64,000 bases of DNA from Bacillota bacterium (GTDB taxonomy: Bacteria > Bacillota > UBA994 > PWPR01), in contig JANQLZ010000067.1 in the NCBI GenBank assembly GCA_028280325.1, forward strand, positions 1 to 64,000. Reading direction: 5' to 3'. The notes under the pieces were generated by a model that saw only the letters and a list, made by a program, of their open reading frames with translations, did not search any database and was not told the origin of the DNA. Of the stretch, positions 16,772-25,540 are shown piece after piece; within the stretch, counting starts at the first letter, position 1; every line of letters begins with the position of its first letter. A program made the translations under genes and the position numbers.

Positions 16772-17959
16772 ATGTATAGGAGATTTTTAGTAGTTTTAAC
16801 CGCAGTTCTGCTGTTGTCAGCAATTTTCACCGGATGTCAGCAGCAAACTGAACCGCCAGTAGCTGATGATACTAAACCGATTGTCACCTTTACCATGCAG
16901 AATGGTGATGTGTTTAAAGCAGAGTTGTATCCAGAGATAGCTCCGGAAGCAGTGAACAACTTTATATATCTGGCCAATCAAAAATTCTATGATGGCTTGA
17001 CCTTTCATCGGATAATGCCCGAATTTTTAGCTTTTGGAGGATGCCCAAAGGGTGATGGAACCGGCGGTGCTGGCTATACTATTCGTGGTGAAGTCCCGGC
17101 CAATGGTTTTGATAACAGGTTGATGCATACTGAAGGAGTCCTGTCCACGGTAACCAGTTATTTTCCCAATTCCGCCAGCTCTCAGTTTATTATTATGGAT
17201 ATCGATGTGACGAATCCACAACATGAATTAAATATCTACTATGCCTCCTTTGGCAAAATCATTGAGGGGCTGGATAAATTCAAAAATGTTATGGCAACCG
17301 AAATTACTGAGGATACAGATGCGGAGGGTAATAGCCTTGGCATACCGGTCGACCCACCAGTGATTGAATCAGTTACGGTTGATACCCATGGACAAGAATA
17401 CCCAGAGCCGAGAAAATTTGTTTTTACAACTGAGGTGCCTGATTACGATCAGGAGTTACCCGTTGTCACCATAGAAATGGCAGATGGAAAAACAATAAAG
17501 GCAGAGCTGTATCCCCAGATAGCACCGAATACCGTCAATAATTTTATCAGCTTAATTGAACAGGGCTATTATGACGGTTTGACTTTTCACAGAATTATGG
17601 AAGGATTCATGATTCAGGGAGGCTGCCCTTTGGGCGATGGCTCAGGGGACCCCGGATACAGCATTAAAGAGGAATTTAATAATTTGATGCATACCACCGG
17701 GGTGCTGTCTATGGCCAGATCGGCAGTTTTAGATTCGGCAGGCTCACAGTTTTTTATCATGGACGAGGATTCCCCGCATTTAGATGGCAGTTACACTGCT
17801 TTTGGCAAAGTTATTGCTGGAATAGAGCATGTCAAAGAGCTTGCTGCTGTCCCGCTTGCTAATGTACAGTATGGTCTGCCTGTTGAACCTCCGGTTATCA
17901 GCAAGATCACCGTGGATACTAACGGTGTTGAATATCCGGAGCCCGAAAAAATAGAATAG
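16772..17959 (+). CDS. Lipoprotein with two tandem cyclophilin domains
   Basis: A 395-residue exported peptidyl-prolyl isomerase. The signal peptide ends at lipobox IFTGC (Cys22). Two cyclophilin domains follow, about 35-200 and 226-386. Domain 2 keeps the active-site pattern TFHRIMEGFMIQGGC and is close to the separate cyclophilin at 19296. Domain 1 has TFHRIMPEFLAFGGC: the Arg remains, but the conserved Gln of FMIQGG is gone, and NSASSQFIIM is only partly canonical, so domain 1 may be catalytically weak and act in binding. It likely assists folding of exported proteins at the outer face of the membrane. Confidence 0.88.
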   Translation: MYRRFLVVLTAVLLLSAIFTGCQQQTEPPVADDTKPIVTFTMQNGDVFKAELYPEIAPEAVNNFIYLANQKFYDGLTFHRIMPEFLAFGGCPKGDGTGGAGYTIRGEVPANGFDNRLMHTEGVLSTVTSYFPNSASSQFIIMDIDVTNPQHELNIYYASFGKIIEGLDKFKNVMATEITEDTDAEGNSLGIPVDPPVIESVTVDTHGQEYPEPRKFVFTTEVPDYDQELPVVTIEMADGKTIKAELYPQIAPNTVNNFISLIEQGYYDGLTFHRIMEGFMIQGGCPLGDGSGDPGYSIKEEFNNLMHTTGVLSMARSAVLDSAGSQFFIMDEDSPHLDGSYTAFGKVIAGIEHVKELAAVPLANVQYGLPVEPPVISKITVDTNGVEYPEPEKIE

Positions 17960-17994
17960 TAATATTAACTGAGTTAGTACCTGTAACTTTGGAT

Positions 17995-18022
17995 AAAAGG
18001 CTGGTTAACCCAGCCTTTTAAT
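17995..18022 (+). terminator. Terminator after the twin-cyclophilin gene
   Basis: AAAAGGCTGG-ttaa-CCCAGCCTTTT gives a strong symmetrical hairpin ending in T residues. Confidence 0.75.
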
Positions 18023-18055
18023 ATTTATTGCAAACCCTTTTTAGGAGGTGATAAA

Positions 18056-19156
18056 ATGTGCCGTGTAATTACCGATATTGGACAAATAACACCTGAGTGG
18101 CTGACTGAGATTATGTACAAAAATGCAAGACTGACTGAAGGTCAGGTAACTGATGTTGCCGTCAGTTTTAAAGAAGGTAACTCTGCCTATTTTGCATACC
18201 TGCAGCTAACCTACTCAAATGAAGTTGGCCTGGCACCTGAAAGACTATTACTTAAAATGACCAAGCCGCTGGACTGGGCTCGTGAGGAAGCCAAACAGGA
18301 GGTGGAGTTTTATCAGTATATCGCCCGACAGAGCGATAACCTGCCTTTTTTTGTTCACTGTTACGATGCCCAATGGCATCCTGATACCCTGCTTTCCCAC
18401 ATCCTGCTCGATGATCTTTCTGAAAGCCATTATACTCCAGTTACTGCGCAACAGGCCAAGCAGGGCAACTCTGTACCGAGCGAACAGCAACTGCTGGCAA
18501 TGGTTTCATGTATCGCCGGCTTTCATGCTTACTGGTGGGAACATCAGCAGCTGGGCAGTAAATTATTGCCTTGGGCGCATTGGTTCAGAAACGAAGATAC
18601 TTATCGAGAGCTGATGGCCAAACGAACTAGCGAATTAGATTATTTTTTGGCGCAAACTACCCTGCCCCCAGACGATCTGCTGGCCTATCAGAAATGTTTA
18701 ACAGAGCTTAAAACATCCTGGCCTCAAATCGGGCAGCGAATAGACCATAACCGACAGCTGACGCTCATTCATGGCGACAATTATTTTTCGCAATACCTCT
18801 GCCCTCATGACCCGTCAGCGCCAACCTATATCATTGACTTTGGCAACCGTTGTGTTTTTTTACCGGCCATGGATCTGGTATATATGATGGCGACTTTCTG
18901 GTCTCCGGCTCAACGCCTGGCAGACAACAGAGAGAGACGGCTGCTTGATCACTATCAGAACACTCTGCTCAAACAAGGGGTCGACAACTACAGCCATGAT
19001 CAGCTGATGCAGGACTATATCCTTTCGCTTAAACTGATCTTATTCAGTACAATCTGGGACATGGTCTCAGGGGCGTCTGAAGCTTACTGGCGACGCAAAC
19101 TATATTGCGTGACTGGAGCACTAAAAGATCATTGCCCGGAGTTGTTTGGCAACTGA
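18056..19156 (+). CDS. Phosphotransferase of the aminoglycoside/choline kinase-like fold
   Basis: A 366-residue protein of the APH/CHK-kinase superfamily. It has the catalytic-loop motif LIHGDNYFSQYL (about 236-247; the usual Asn of HGDxxxxN is Gln) and the metal-binding YIIDFGNRC with downstream PAMDLVYMM. The family phosphorylates small hydroxylated molecules. The substrate is unknown, and neither resistance nor choline metabolism is indicated by neighbours. AGGAGGTG precedes the ATG. Confidence 0.68.
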   Translation: MCRVITDIGQITPEWLTEIMYKNARLTEGQVTDVAVSFKEGNSAYFAYLQLTYSNEVGLAPERLLLKMTKPLDWAREEAKQEVEFYQYIARQSDNLPFFVHCYDAQWHPDTLLSHILLDDLSESHYTPVTAQQAKQGNSVPSEQQLLAMVSCIAGFHAYWWEHQQLGSKLLPWAHWFRNEDTYRELMAKRTSELDYFLAQTTLPPDDLLAYQKCLTELKTSWPQIGQRIDHNRQLTLIHGDNYFSQYLCPHDPSAPTYIIDFGNRCVFLPAMDLVYMMATFWSPAQRLADNRERRLLDHYQNTLLKQGVDNYSHDQLMQDYILSLKLILFSTIWDMVSGASEAYWRRKLYCVTGALKDHCPELFGN

Positions 19157-19295
19157 TATCTTGTGATTTTTACCTGCTGGAGTGAACTGCTTGGGGAATT
19201 TCTTGTCTTGATTAGGGGAAATGAGCATTTTGTTTTAAATTATTACAGCTTAATGATACTATAGTAGGGCAAATAAACTATGGGAGATTAATTCT

Positions 19296-19835
19296 ATGAG
19301 TAATACCAACCCAGTTGTCACTCTAACTATGGATAATGGCTCTATTATAAAGGCCGAGCTTTATCCCCAGATTGCACCGAACACTGTCAATAATTTTATC
19401 AGCTTAACCAAGGCAAAATTCTTTGACGGCCTCACTTTTCATCGCATTATTCCAGGATTCATGATTCAAGGAGGCTGCCCGACCGGGACCGGAACCGGTG
19501 GACCAGGTTACGGAATTAAAGGAGAGTTCAACGAAAACGGCTTTCAGAATGACCTGAAACATACCCCGGGGGTTTTATCCATGGCTCGGGCTCAACATCC
19601 GGATTCGGCAGGATGCCAATTCTTTATTATGGATCAGCCTGCCCCTCATTTAGACGGCAGTTATGCTGGTTTTGGCCAGGTTATCGAGGGAATGGATACT
19701 GTCCGACAGATTGTCGCAACTCCGTTAACCAATCCGCGCATGGGTACACCAAAGGTTGCTCCGGTGATTAAATCTATTACTGTGGATACTAAAGGGGTGG
19801 AGTATGCGGAACCAGAAACAAACAACATGAGGTAG
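19296..19835 (+). CDS. Peptidyl-prolyl cis-trans isomerase, cyclophilin type
   Basis: A 179-residue single-domain cytoplasmic cyclophilin without a signal peptide. The active-site string TFHRIIPGFMIQGGC (catalytic Arg and Gln both present), SMARAQHPDSAGCQFFIM and HLDGSYAGFGQVIEG are all intact. It closely resembles domain 2 of the lipoprotein at 16772, which suggests local duplication. The gene is followed directly by palindromic repeat copy B. Confidence 0.92.
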   Translation: MSNTNPVVTLTMDNGSIIKAELYPQIAPNTVNNFISLTKAKFFDGLTFHRIIPGFMIQGGCPTGTGTGGPGYGIKGEFNENGFQNDLKHTPGVLSMARAQHPDSAGCQFFIMDQPAPHLDGSYAGFGQVIEGMDTVRQIVATPLTNPRMGTPKVAPVIKSITVDTKGVEYAEPETNNMR

Positions 19836-19836
19836 A

Positions 19837-19965
19837 ATTCTGAGAATGAACGTTCTCGGCGTTATACGGAAATTTACAACCTCCGGAGTACTACTTGTAC
19901 GCCAAAGCCTGCAAATTTCCTAGTGCCTTGACAGCGAAACATTCTTGAAAATTTACGGATCTCAG
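19837..19965 (-). repeat. Dispersed imperfect palindrome, copy B (divergent)
   Basis: Stems AGAATG/CATTCT (19843-19848 with 19940-19945) and GGAAATTT/AAATTTCC (19868-19875 with 19913-19920) surround a GTAC-containing apex. Read on the minus strand it keeps the family arms TCAAGGC and AACGCnnAGA in the same positions as copies A and C. It starts two bases after the cyclophilin stop codon. It is more divergent than the other copies. Confidence 0.65.
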
Positions 19966-19981
19966 CAGAGTATATTCAAGA

Positions 19982-20012
19982 GTCACCGGAAACATAAGTG
20001 GCTCTTTTTTAT
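19982..20012 (+). terminator. Probable terminator
   Basis: GAGTCACC-ggaaacataa-GTGGCTC is followed by TTTTTT, downstream of copy B. Confidence 0.6.
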
Positions 20013-20033
20013 ACCTTTTATGATCTCAATAAT

Positions 20034-21140
20034 TCACACCTTAGCACGAGGTGTTTTCTGACTTTTCTTATTTTTTTGCATACTTGCCAGCTCGCTGTCG
20101 AGCCATATTTCTAAATCCTGACTTATATCAAGCACTGATTCATTCAAAGAAAAACGAAACCCTTCACAACCTCTTTGGCAACTGCCGTGACCAGTGCTGT
20201 CACATCCATATCCTTTAGAGATTTTTTCCTGTAAAAACTCAGAAAAACTCTCAATCACATCAGTATATTGTGAAGTATTCTTGGTTTTAAGGATGATACG
20301 GTAGCCGTTATGAAAAGATCTCGAAAACCGCCATATTGCTTTGCGTTTATACGAGTAAATCAAATGAACATAGAACATCCTTAACTCTGCATTACATTCC
20401 ATTCCCAAATCGAGATAATGTTGATGAAATTTTAAGACGAATTCCTGCAAAGGAGCAGACAACGGGTAGACAAACTCTTTCAAAACAGAGTCTACTTCTG
20501 TATCTTCGTTTTTCAGTGCCCGGTAATCGCATCGGAGTAAAATATCGTCATTTTTACGGGATGACAGCTGATGCTGGGCAATTCCCAAAGCTTTCCAGCC
20601 TGCTAGCATAAGCGGATTATCAGGATATGAAATCTGCACTGCTTCAATTTTTGATATATCAGGTTTTTTCAGGCTCAAGTCAATACCTACAAAATTAATA
20701 CCGCATTCAGCCAGAAATCGCATGCTTTCAATCATTTGCGAAACAGAGATTTTTGCGGTTGAATTTTTTTTAAGAGATTTTTTGAGTCTGATCATTTCCC
20801 AGCTTCTAATCAACAGGGAATCACCTTTCTCGGATATTATACCATGCTGACCTATGTTTATTAAGATGCTCCTAATGTTGCCTAGAAATGGAAACTCTAC
20901 TGTCAAAGTTGTTTTGTCTGAAAACTTTTTCTTGCCTTTTTTAGGTTCATCACATAAACTTTTGTCAGCTACTATATAATCGCAAAGTCGATATAGGAAA
21001 TCTTTGAAAGCAAGAACGCCTTTGCGGATGTCCTCTTCGTCTGAAATGGTTTTAAACATAGAATTAATTGGATATGCTTCAGGGATATTCACTGGTATTA
21101 GTTGCTTCAAGAATCTGGCCATGTCCCCCATTGTTTGCAT
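20034..21140 (-). CDS. Conserved-looking protein of unknown function with C-terminal Cys cluster
   Basis: A 368-residue soluble protein with no signal peptide or membrane segment and no domain I recognise. Near the C-terminus is a cysteine cluster, GCDSTGHGSCQRGCEGFRF (Cys at about 313, 321 and 325), that could bind a metal. The middle is rich in basic and aromatic residues (YKRKAIWRFSRSFHNGYR), and the tail is Lys-rich. The short leading residues contain Met at 1, 4 and 7; the first has the better upstream AAGGAGAG-type site. Confidence 0.55.
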   Translation of the reverse strand: MQTMGDMARFLKQLIPVNIPEAYPINSMFKTISDEEDIRKGVLAFKDFLYRLCDYIVADKSLCDEPKKGKKKFSDKTTLTVEFPFLGNIRSILINIGQHGIISEKGDSLLIRSWEMIRLKKSLKKNSTAKISVSQMIESMRFLAECGINFVGIDLSLKKPDISKIEAVQISYPDNPLMLAGWKALGIAQHQLSSRKNDDILLRCDYRALKNEDTEVDSVLKEFVYPLSAPLQEFVLKFHQHYLDLGMECNAELRMFYVHLIYSYKRKAIWRFSRSFHNGYRIILKTKNTSQYTDVIESFSEFLQEKISKGYGCDSTGHGSCQRGCEGFRFSLNESVLDISQDLEIWLDSELASMQKNKKSQKTPRAKV

Positions 21141-21255
21141 AAGAAACTCTCCTTACATTTTGGTTATTCCTTAAATTAGATTATAGATCAGGATTAAGCA
21201 CTCTGACAAATTTTGTTGTCAAGTAAAGTTAATATCATAAACTGAAAATCCACAA

Positions 21256-23169
21256 TTATATAACCAAATTGTTCCTGCCTGAATGTTTGGCCTGATACAG
21301 TTTTTTATCGGCAGCCTTGATCATTTGCTGAGGATTCTGAAATGAGCGTGAATATTCCACTAAGCCACCACTGATAGTTACATAATTATAAGTGCTCTTT
21401 TTGTGTTTAATCCTCTCTGCTTTAATGTTATTGAGAATTCTCCTGGCAACTGAATGGGCTGTTTTCAGGTTTGTATTGGGAAAAACAACGGCGAACTCTT
21501 CCCCGCCATAGCGGTACACACGATCACTGCCCCTGATACTGTCTTTAATCAGCTTGGCTATTTCTCTCAACGCAGAATCCCCTTCAGCATGACCATAACT
21601 GTCATTATACAACTTAAAAAAGTCTATGTCGGCCATTAAAATAGAAAACACACCTTCGGTACTTTGGGCTGCACTAAATATTTTTTCAATATCAATTTCA
21701 AAAGAACGTCTATTATATACCTGAGTTAACCCGTCCAGTGAGCTAATCTGCCGGAGTGTAAGATTCGCTTTTTCCAGCTCTGCCGTTCTTTCATCAACAA
21801 TTTTCTCCAGGTTTTGCTTGTTATTTCTGATCCGAGTTGACATTTCCTTAAATCTTTTAGCCAAAACCCCAATCTCATTATTTAATCCAAGCGGCAATCT
21901 CATAGCTTTTGCGGTGGCACTGCTGTAATCTCCCTTTCCAATGGCATCAGCAGCATTCCGCAACAGCTTCAGTGGCTTCGATACCTGATTATGCATTACG
22001 TAAAATACCAGGGATAGTGTTGAAAGCAACGCAAAAACACCTCCAAGGCCAATTAATGCCGCTGACCGCTTGGCAGCATTCTGCACCAGACCTTTAGGTA
22101 AGACCGTAACAAGCCACCAGTCCGGCCCCTGGATTTTTCCTACAATCAGATAGCAGTGATCATCTGTATTCTCTATCACCTTAACACCGGTAAAATCAAA
22201 GCCAACAGCATCTTTAATTAAATAGTAGGCCCTGGTCACTGAAGGTATATTGGCTTTTTCCAGAGAGATATGCCCCATAAGCTTTTGCTCATGCGTCGGC
22301 TCGCCAGGATAGGCAATTAGGTATCCATCCTGATTTAAGACAAAATTATAGGTATTACTGATTTTGTTGGATATCAGATTATTTAAAAATTCCTTTAAAT
22401 AGATATCATGGCTCGGATTTATCAAATGCTTTCCTTCAAAATCCACTGGCAACTGGTAAGTTATTACCCAATCTCGGGCTGTTTCATCATAATACATGGC
22501 AGACCAGACCGGTTTGCGCTCAGGATTTTCTTTCTGGGTAGTAGCTTTGATTGTTTCTAACTCATTCATGGGCAAATCAGCCTGAGATTTTAAACCCCAG
22601 GGCTGTTGCGGCCAGTAAACTGAGATGGCATTTTCAGGATAAGACACATGTACATTGGCAAAATTATTCTGCCAGGCTGGCCCAAATTTTTGTAGCAGTT
22701 TATAAGAAATCATTAAGCGGCGCTGAAAATCCCAGTCATCGATTTTTTGATTGCTGCCAATAAAGCTGGTTATCGCCTCACTGTAAACTCCATTTGAGTT
22801 AAGAACTCCGTTAAAGTATTTTGGTTTCATCCTTATAGCACCATCATCATCTAAAAAGTAATACTCCCAAAACTCTTCTTCAGTTATCTGGTAATCAGAA
22901 TTATATATTCTTAAAAACTCTGATTTAAATATATTTAAATTGCTTTCAGCTGTTTTAAAAAAACTGCTTAAATTAAGTAGTTGATACTTTACGTAATCCT
23001 TTACTTCCTGGATTTTTTGCTTTTTTCTACTGCTTAAAACAATTACATACGAAAAAATTGAGCCTATACTAACTACTAAGGAAACGGCTTTAGTTATGCC
23101 CCAAAGTACCCCTCTGATTAACGATTTAGATTTTTTTTCCGGTTGTAATGCTTTTCTCCTTCTCACCAA
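21256..23169 (-). CDS. Membrane-bound diguanylate cyclase with extracytoplasmic sensor
   Basis: A 637-residue protein. It has a basic N-terminus, a first membrane segment (about 24-48), a large Cache-like outer sensor (about 60-360), a second membrane segment (about 368-390), a HAMP-like linker (about 391-445), a short coiled coil and a C-terminal GGDEF domain. The active site is GGEEF. A product-inhibition I-site RGSD lies five residues before it. The cyclase makes c-di-GMP from two GTP. It is not operonic with the 20034 gene (about 115 bp gap). Confidence 0.9.
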   Translation of the reverse strand: MVRRRKALQPEKKSKSLIRGVLWGITKAVSLVVSIGSIFSYVIVLSSRKKQKIQEVKDYVKYQLLNLSSFFKTAESNLNIFKSEFLRIYNSDYQITEEEFWEYYFLDDDGAIRMKPKYFNGVLNSNGVYSEAITSFIGSNQKIDDWDFQRRLMISYKLLQKFGPAWQNNFANVHVSYPENAISVYWPQQPWGLKSQADLPMNELETIKATTQKENPERKPVWSAMYYDETARDWVITYQLPVDFEGKHLINPSHDIYLKEFLNNLISNKISNTYNFVLNQDGYLIAYPGEPTHEQKLMGHISLEKANIPSVTRAYYLIKDAVGFDFTGVKVIENTDDHCYLIVGKIQGPDWWLVTVLPKGLVQNAAKRSAALIGLGGVFALLSTLSLVFYVMHNQVSKPLKLLRNAADAIGKGDYSSATAKAMRLPLGLNNEIGVLAKRFKEMSTRIRNNKQNLEKIVDERTAELEKANLTLRQISSLDGLTQVYNRRSFEIDIEKIFSAAQSTEGVFSILMADIDFFKLYNDSYGHAEGDSALREIAKLIKDSIRGSDRVYRYGGEEFAVVFPNTNLKTAHSVARRILNNIKAERIKHKKSTYNYVTISGGLVEYSRSFQNPQQMIKAADKKLYQAKHSGRNNLVI

Positions 23170-23421
23170 TCTACACTCCCTTGAGGCATTTTACTCCAAT
23201 CTCACGGAGATCCATACGTCATTCTATTACCTCAATTATATTATAAGTTTAGTATTTTAACATTACCAAAACAACTTTTTTTATGTCAATTCCAACCAAT
23301 GCAATACAAAAAACAAGCATCTATGTTTAAAATGCCTGTTAATTGATTATTTAAATAAGAATATGGGGACAGAATAACTGAAAGAGGAGCCTGCAATTGA
23401 TTAATGTTAATCTGAGGGAGG

Positions 23422-24510
23422 TTAATCTTTGAAGTCTGTCAATTTGAACTGAAGCTTTTCTTTGTAGTCTCCACTCATGCAAACCCTAATACTGCCAGTT
23501 TCTTGATTATAAACTGCTGACCACTGGGTACGCTCATTGCAGCTAACCTGTTTTAGCAAATCCATAGCATTGTCCTCACCGACTATACCTTTCGAATCTG
23601 TGAGATACTGGCTAATGATATCATACCTCTCAAACTCATCTGCACCTTCGCCAATATTGAGATTATTGTAACTGATAAAGTTAGAGGCAATTTGATAGCT
23701 TTCTTTAACCTCAATAAACTTGACTTCATTTTCCATAAATTCAACCAGCACTGTTTTACCTTTGCTGTCTGCTATCAGGTAATGGCAATCAATACCTCCA
23801 GAAAAGTAGTAATTATATTGCTTTAATAAATCCATCGCTTCCTCTGTATTTTTTGCTTTATCTAAAACTAATCGTATTGCAGTGGTTGTATTAAGGGTAA
23901 TCTTTTCAGGATCTTGAGGTGGCTCCGAATACGGTACCGCCAGCAAAGCAATAGCCACACCTTTTTCATTCATACCATCAAATGGCAAGTATGGTGCTGC
24001 CAAAGTCAAAAAACTATTGAATGAATACTTATGTGGCAACTTATTCTTACCATAGCCTGCAAAGGCAAGGTTAACCATAGATATTGATTCATACCCATTG
24101 TTTGGTTTTGTGGTAAGCAAAATAGCCGGGGCATAATCAAAATCAAAGTTTCTGCCAAAAATTCGTTCTCCATTTTCGTTTTCTGCAGCAAAAACTGTAC
24201 ACCCGGCCGAGGTTAGCTTTAAATCGATATTGAGGCCTTTTAAGAGTCTCTTGATCACAAATTCTTCTATATCTTGATCACTGCTTGCTCCAATCTTTAA
24301 AAACTCATCAAAGCCATAATCTCCTTTGTATGTCATGGTATAAAGGGGATGCTGATTGACTTCCTTTAATGATGATAAGGTTATAAGTTCATTTCTGTAC
24401 ATGCCAAGCATTACTATAATTATCACAATTAGGACAAAGGCCGTGATCTTTAAAATATTTTTGAACATATTCCCTTTATGCGTTCTTTTCGAGTATTTAA
24501 ATTCACTCAT
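23422..24510 (-). CDS. Membrane-anchored Ntn-hydrolase (choloylglycine hydrolase / C45 acyltransferase-like)
   Basis: A 362-residue protein starting at the ATG at 24510, chosen because GGAGGG precedes it. An N-terminal basic stretch and membrane segment (about 22-40) place the rest outside. The core shows the linear-amide C-N hydrolase pattern: SAGCTVFAAENENGERIFGRNFDF with the candidate nucleophile Cys and following Arg-Asn-Phe-Asp, then FDGMNEKGVAIALL. As in C45 relatives, the Cys is internal, so activation would need cleavage or the enzyme works without it. The substrate (peptide, bile-salt-like amide or lactone) is unknown. Confidence 0.7.
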   Translation of the reverse strand: MSEFKYSKRTHKGNMFKNILKITAFVLIVIIIVMLGMYRNELITLSSLKEVNQHPLYTMTYKGDYGFDEFLKIGASSDQDIEEFVIKRLLKGLNIDLKLTSAGCTVFAAENENGERIFGRNFDFDYAPAILLTTKPNNGYESISMVNLAFAGYGKNKLPHKYSFNSFLTLAAPYLPFDGMNEKGVAIALLAVPYSEPPQDPEKITLNTTTAIRLVLDKAKNTEEAMDLLKQYNYYFSGGIDCHYLIADSKGKTVLVEFMENEVKFIEVKESYQIASNFISYNNLNIGEGADEFERYDIISQYLTDSKGIVGEDNAMDLLKQVSCNERTQWSAVYNQETGSIRVCMSGDYKEKLQFKLTDFKD

Positions 24511-24604
24511 GACTGACCCTCCAATGATCACCACAAATTTTTACCTTCACATCATACCTTACATCAGTAGAAATAAGCAATAACCTGGTGGGTTTACTTT
24601 GTAA

Positions 24605-24775
24605 ACGTGGTGGAATTGCTCCTACAATGGCTGAACAATTGTCAAACAATTGCTGGAACAATAGTTAAACACTTGTTGGCAAGAGGCTAATGGCTGGTCA
24701 ACCCCCTTCCTTTCACCCTACAACTGCCAAACAAACGCCAAACAATTACCCAACAATTGCCAACCTATTGCATAT
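24605..24775. repeat. Degenerate 11-bp periodic repeats, array 1
   Basis: A run of units such as CAATTGTCAAA, CAATTGCTGGA, CAAACGCCAAA, CAATTACCCAA and CAATTGCCAAC recurs at 11-bp steps, clearest at 24717-24775. Read on the minus strand the consensus is TTGGTTGGCAA. It lies directly before TGACGAAAC (24779-24787) and palindrome copy D. Confidence 0.7.
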
Positions 24776-24778
24776 GAC

Positions 24779-24866
24779 TGACGAAACGCAGGGCCTAAAT
24801 GGCTCACAGAATTGAGGTGACCACAAAAAAACCTTCTACCTAACTGACGCAGAGCCCGTTGCACCT
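24779..24866 (+). repeat. Decayed partial copy of the palindromic repeat
   Basis: It contains TGACGAAAC, then GGCTCACAGAATTGAGGT, comparable to the start of copy C (GGTTCACAGAATTGAAGC), and GACGCAGAG like the family arm. It looks like an eroded copy interrupted by or adjoining copy D. Confidence 0.45.
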
Positions 24867-24989
24867 AGGCTTTCAGAATTATGCCCAGCTCCAGGAATAG
24901 AAGAAATTTTCTACAACGATAATACATGAGTATATCTTTGAGAAAATTTCTTCGTATGACGTAGCAGATGGGTATGATTATGGAAGCTC
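24867..24989 (+). repeat. Dispersed imperfect palindrome, copy D
   Basis: The outer stem AGGCTTTCA with TGGAAGCTC pairs at 8 of 9 positions, counting G-U. An inner stem ATGCCCA/TGGGTAT, a middle stem AGAAATTTTCT/AGAAAATTTCT and the apex GATAATAC-atga-GTATATC follow the family plan. It ends 17 bp before the stop codon of the 25320 gene. Confidence 0.75.
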
Positions 24990-25005
24990 AGTAAATCCGA
25001 AGGCT

Positions 25006-25320
25006 CTACCCTTCATAGACTTCTAGCAGCAGCACCCGCCCATCAAAACCGCCGTTGGTCTCAAGCTTAGTTTTTCTGATGGTTTCAAACTCTTCAAGGC
25101 TTATTTCCCGAAACTTGAGCAAGGCATAGATGACCTCTACTACATCAGCTAAATCGTCGGGGTTTTGGCTCTCGTAGTATTCGTCCATTTCTTCTTTCAG
25201 TTTAAGATTCAGATACCGCAGATACTCGGTTTCATTGAGTACTTTGGTATTGCAGCTTTTGCCCTGTTTTTTTATCAGATCAGGAACTTTATCTCTTATT
25301 AACTTATTAAAAATCAGCAT
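25006..25320 (-). CDS. MazG-like nucleotide pyrophosphohydrolase
   Basis: A 104-residue all-alpha NTP-pyrophosphatase of the MazG/HisE-like superfamily. It begins with the typical FNKLIRDKVPDLI. The metal-binding helices LKLKEEMDEYYES and DDLADVVEVIYALL supply the ExxE and DxxD acidic residues. The group hydrolyses (d)NTPs or related pyrophosphates, often house-cleaning modified nucleotides. The exact substrate is unknown. Confidence 0.85.
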   Translation of the reverse strand: MLIFNKLIRDKVPDLIKKQGKSCNTKVLNETEYLRYLNLKLKEEMDEYYESQNPDDLADVVEVIYALLKFREISLEEFETIRKTKLETNGGFDGRVLLLEVYEG

Positions 25321-25470
25321 TTGCTTTCCCCTTCAGTACGTCTTTAGTTACATTTATTCTTAGCAACCAAAGGTAAAATATACTGTTGGGCTCTATCATA
25401 CGATTGGGAAATACGATTGTGGCTGCGGGCCTGTCAGTTAAAAATAAAAAGAAAACATAGTGGTTATAAG

Positions 25471-25525
25471 TTGACTTCAGCAAAACATATCACTATAATA
25501 AAGCATAATTAGATAAACATCTAAT
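25471..25525 (+). promoter_or_regulatory. Promoter and operator of the ArsR-type regulator gene
   Basis: TTGACT (25471-25476) and TATAAT (25494-25499) are 17 bp apart. Just downstream is the perfect inverted repeat ATTAGAT-aaac-ATCTAAT (25508-25525), a good autoregulatory operator candidate, followed by AAGGAGG and the ATG at 25541. Confidence 0.75.
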
Positions 25526-25540
25526 AAGGAGGTTAGATTA

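Noticed and set aside
24605-24775. Possible CRISPR array
   Set aside because: The repeats are only 11 bp, degenerate and contiguous without spacers, and no cas gene is in the window.
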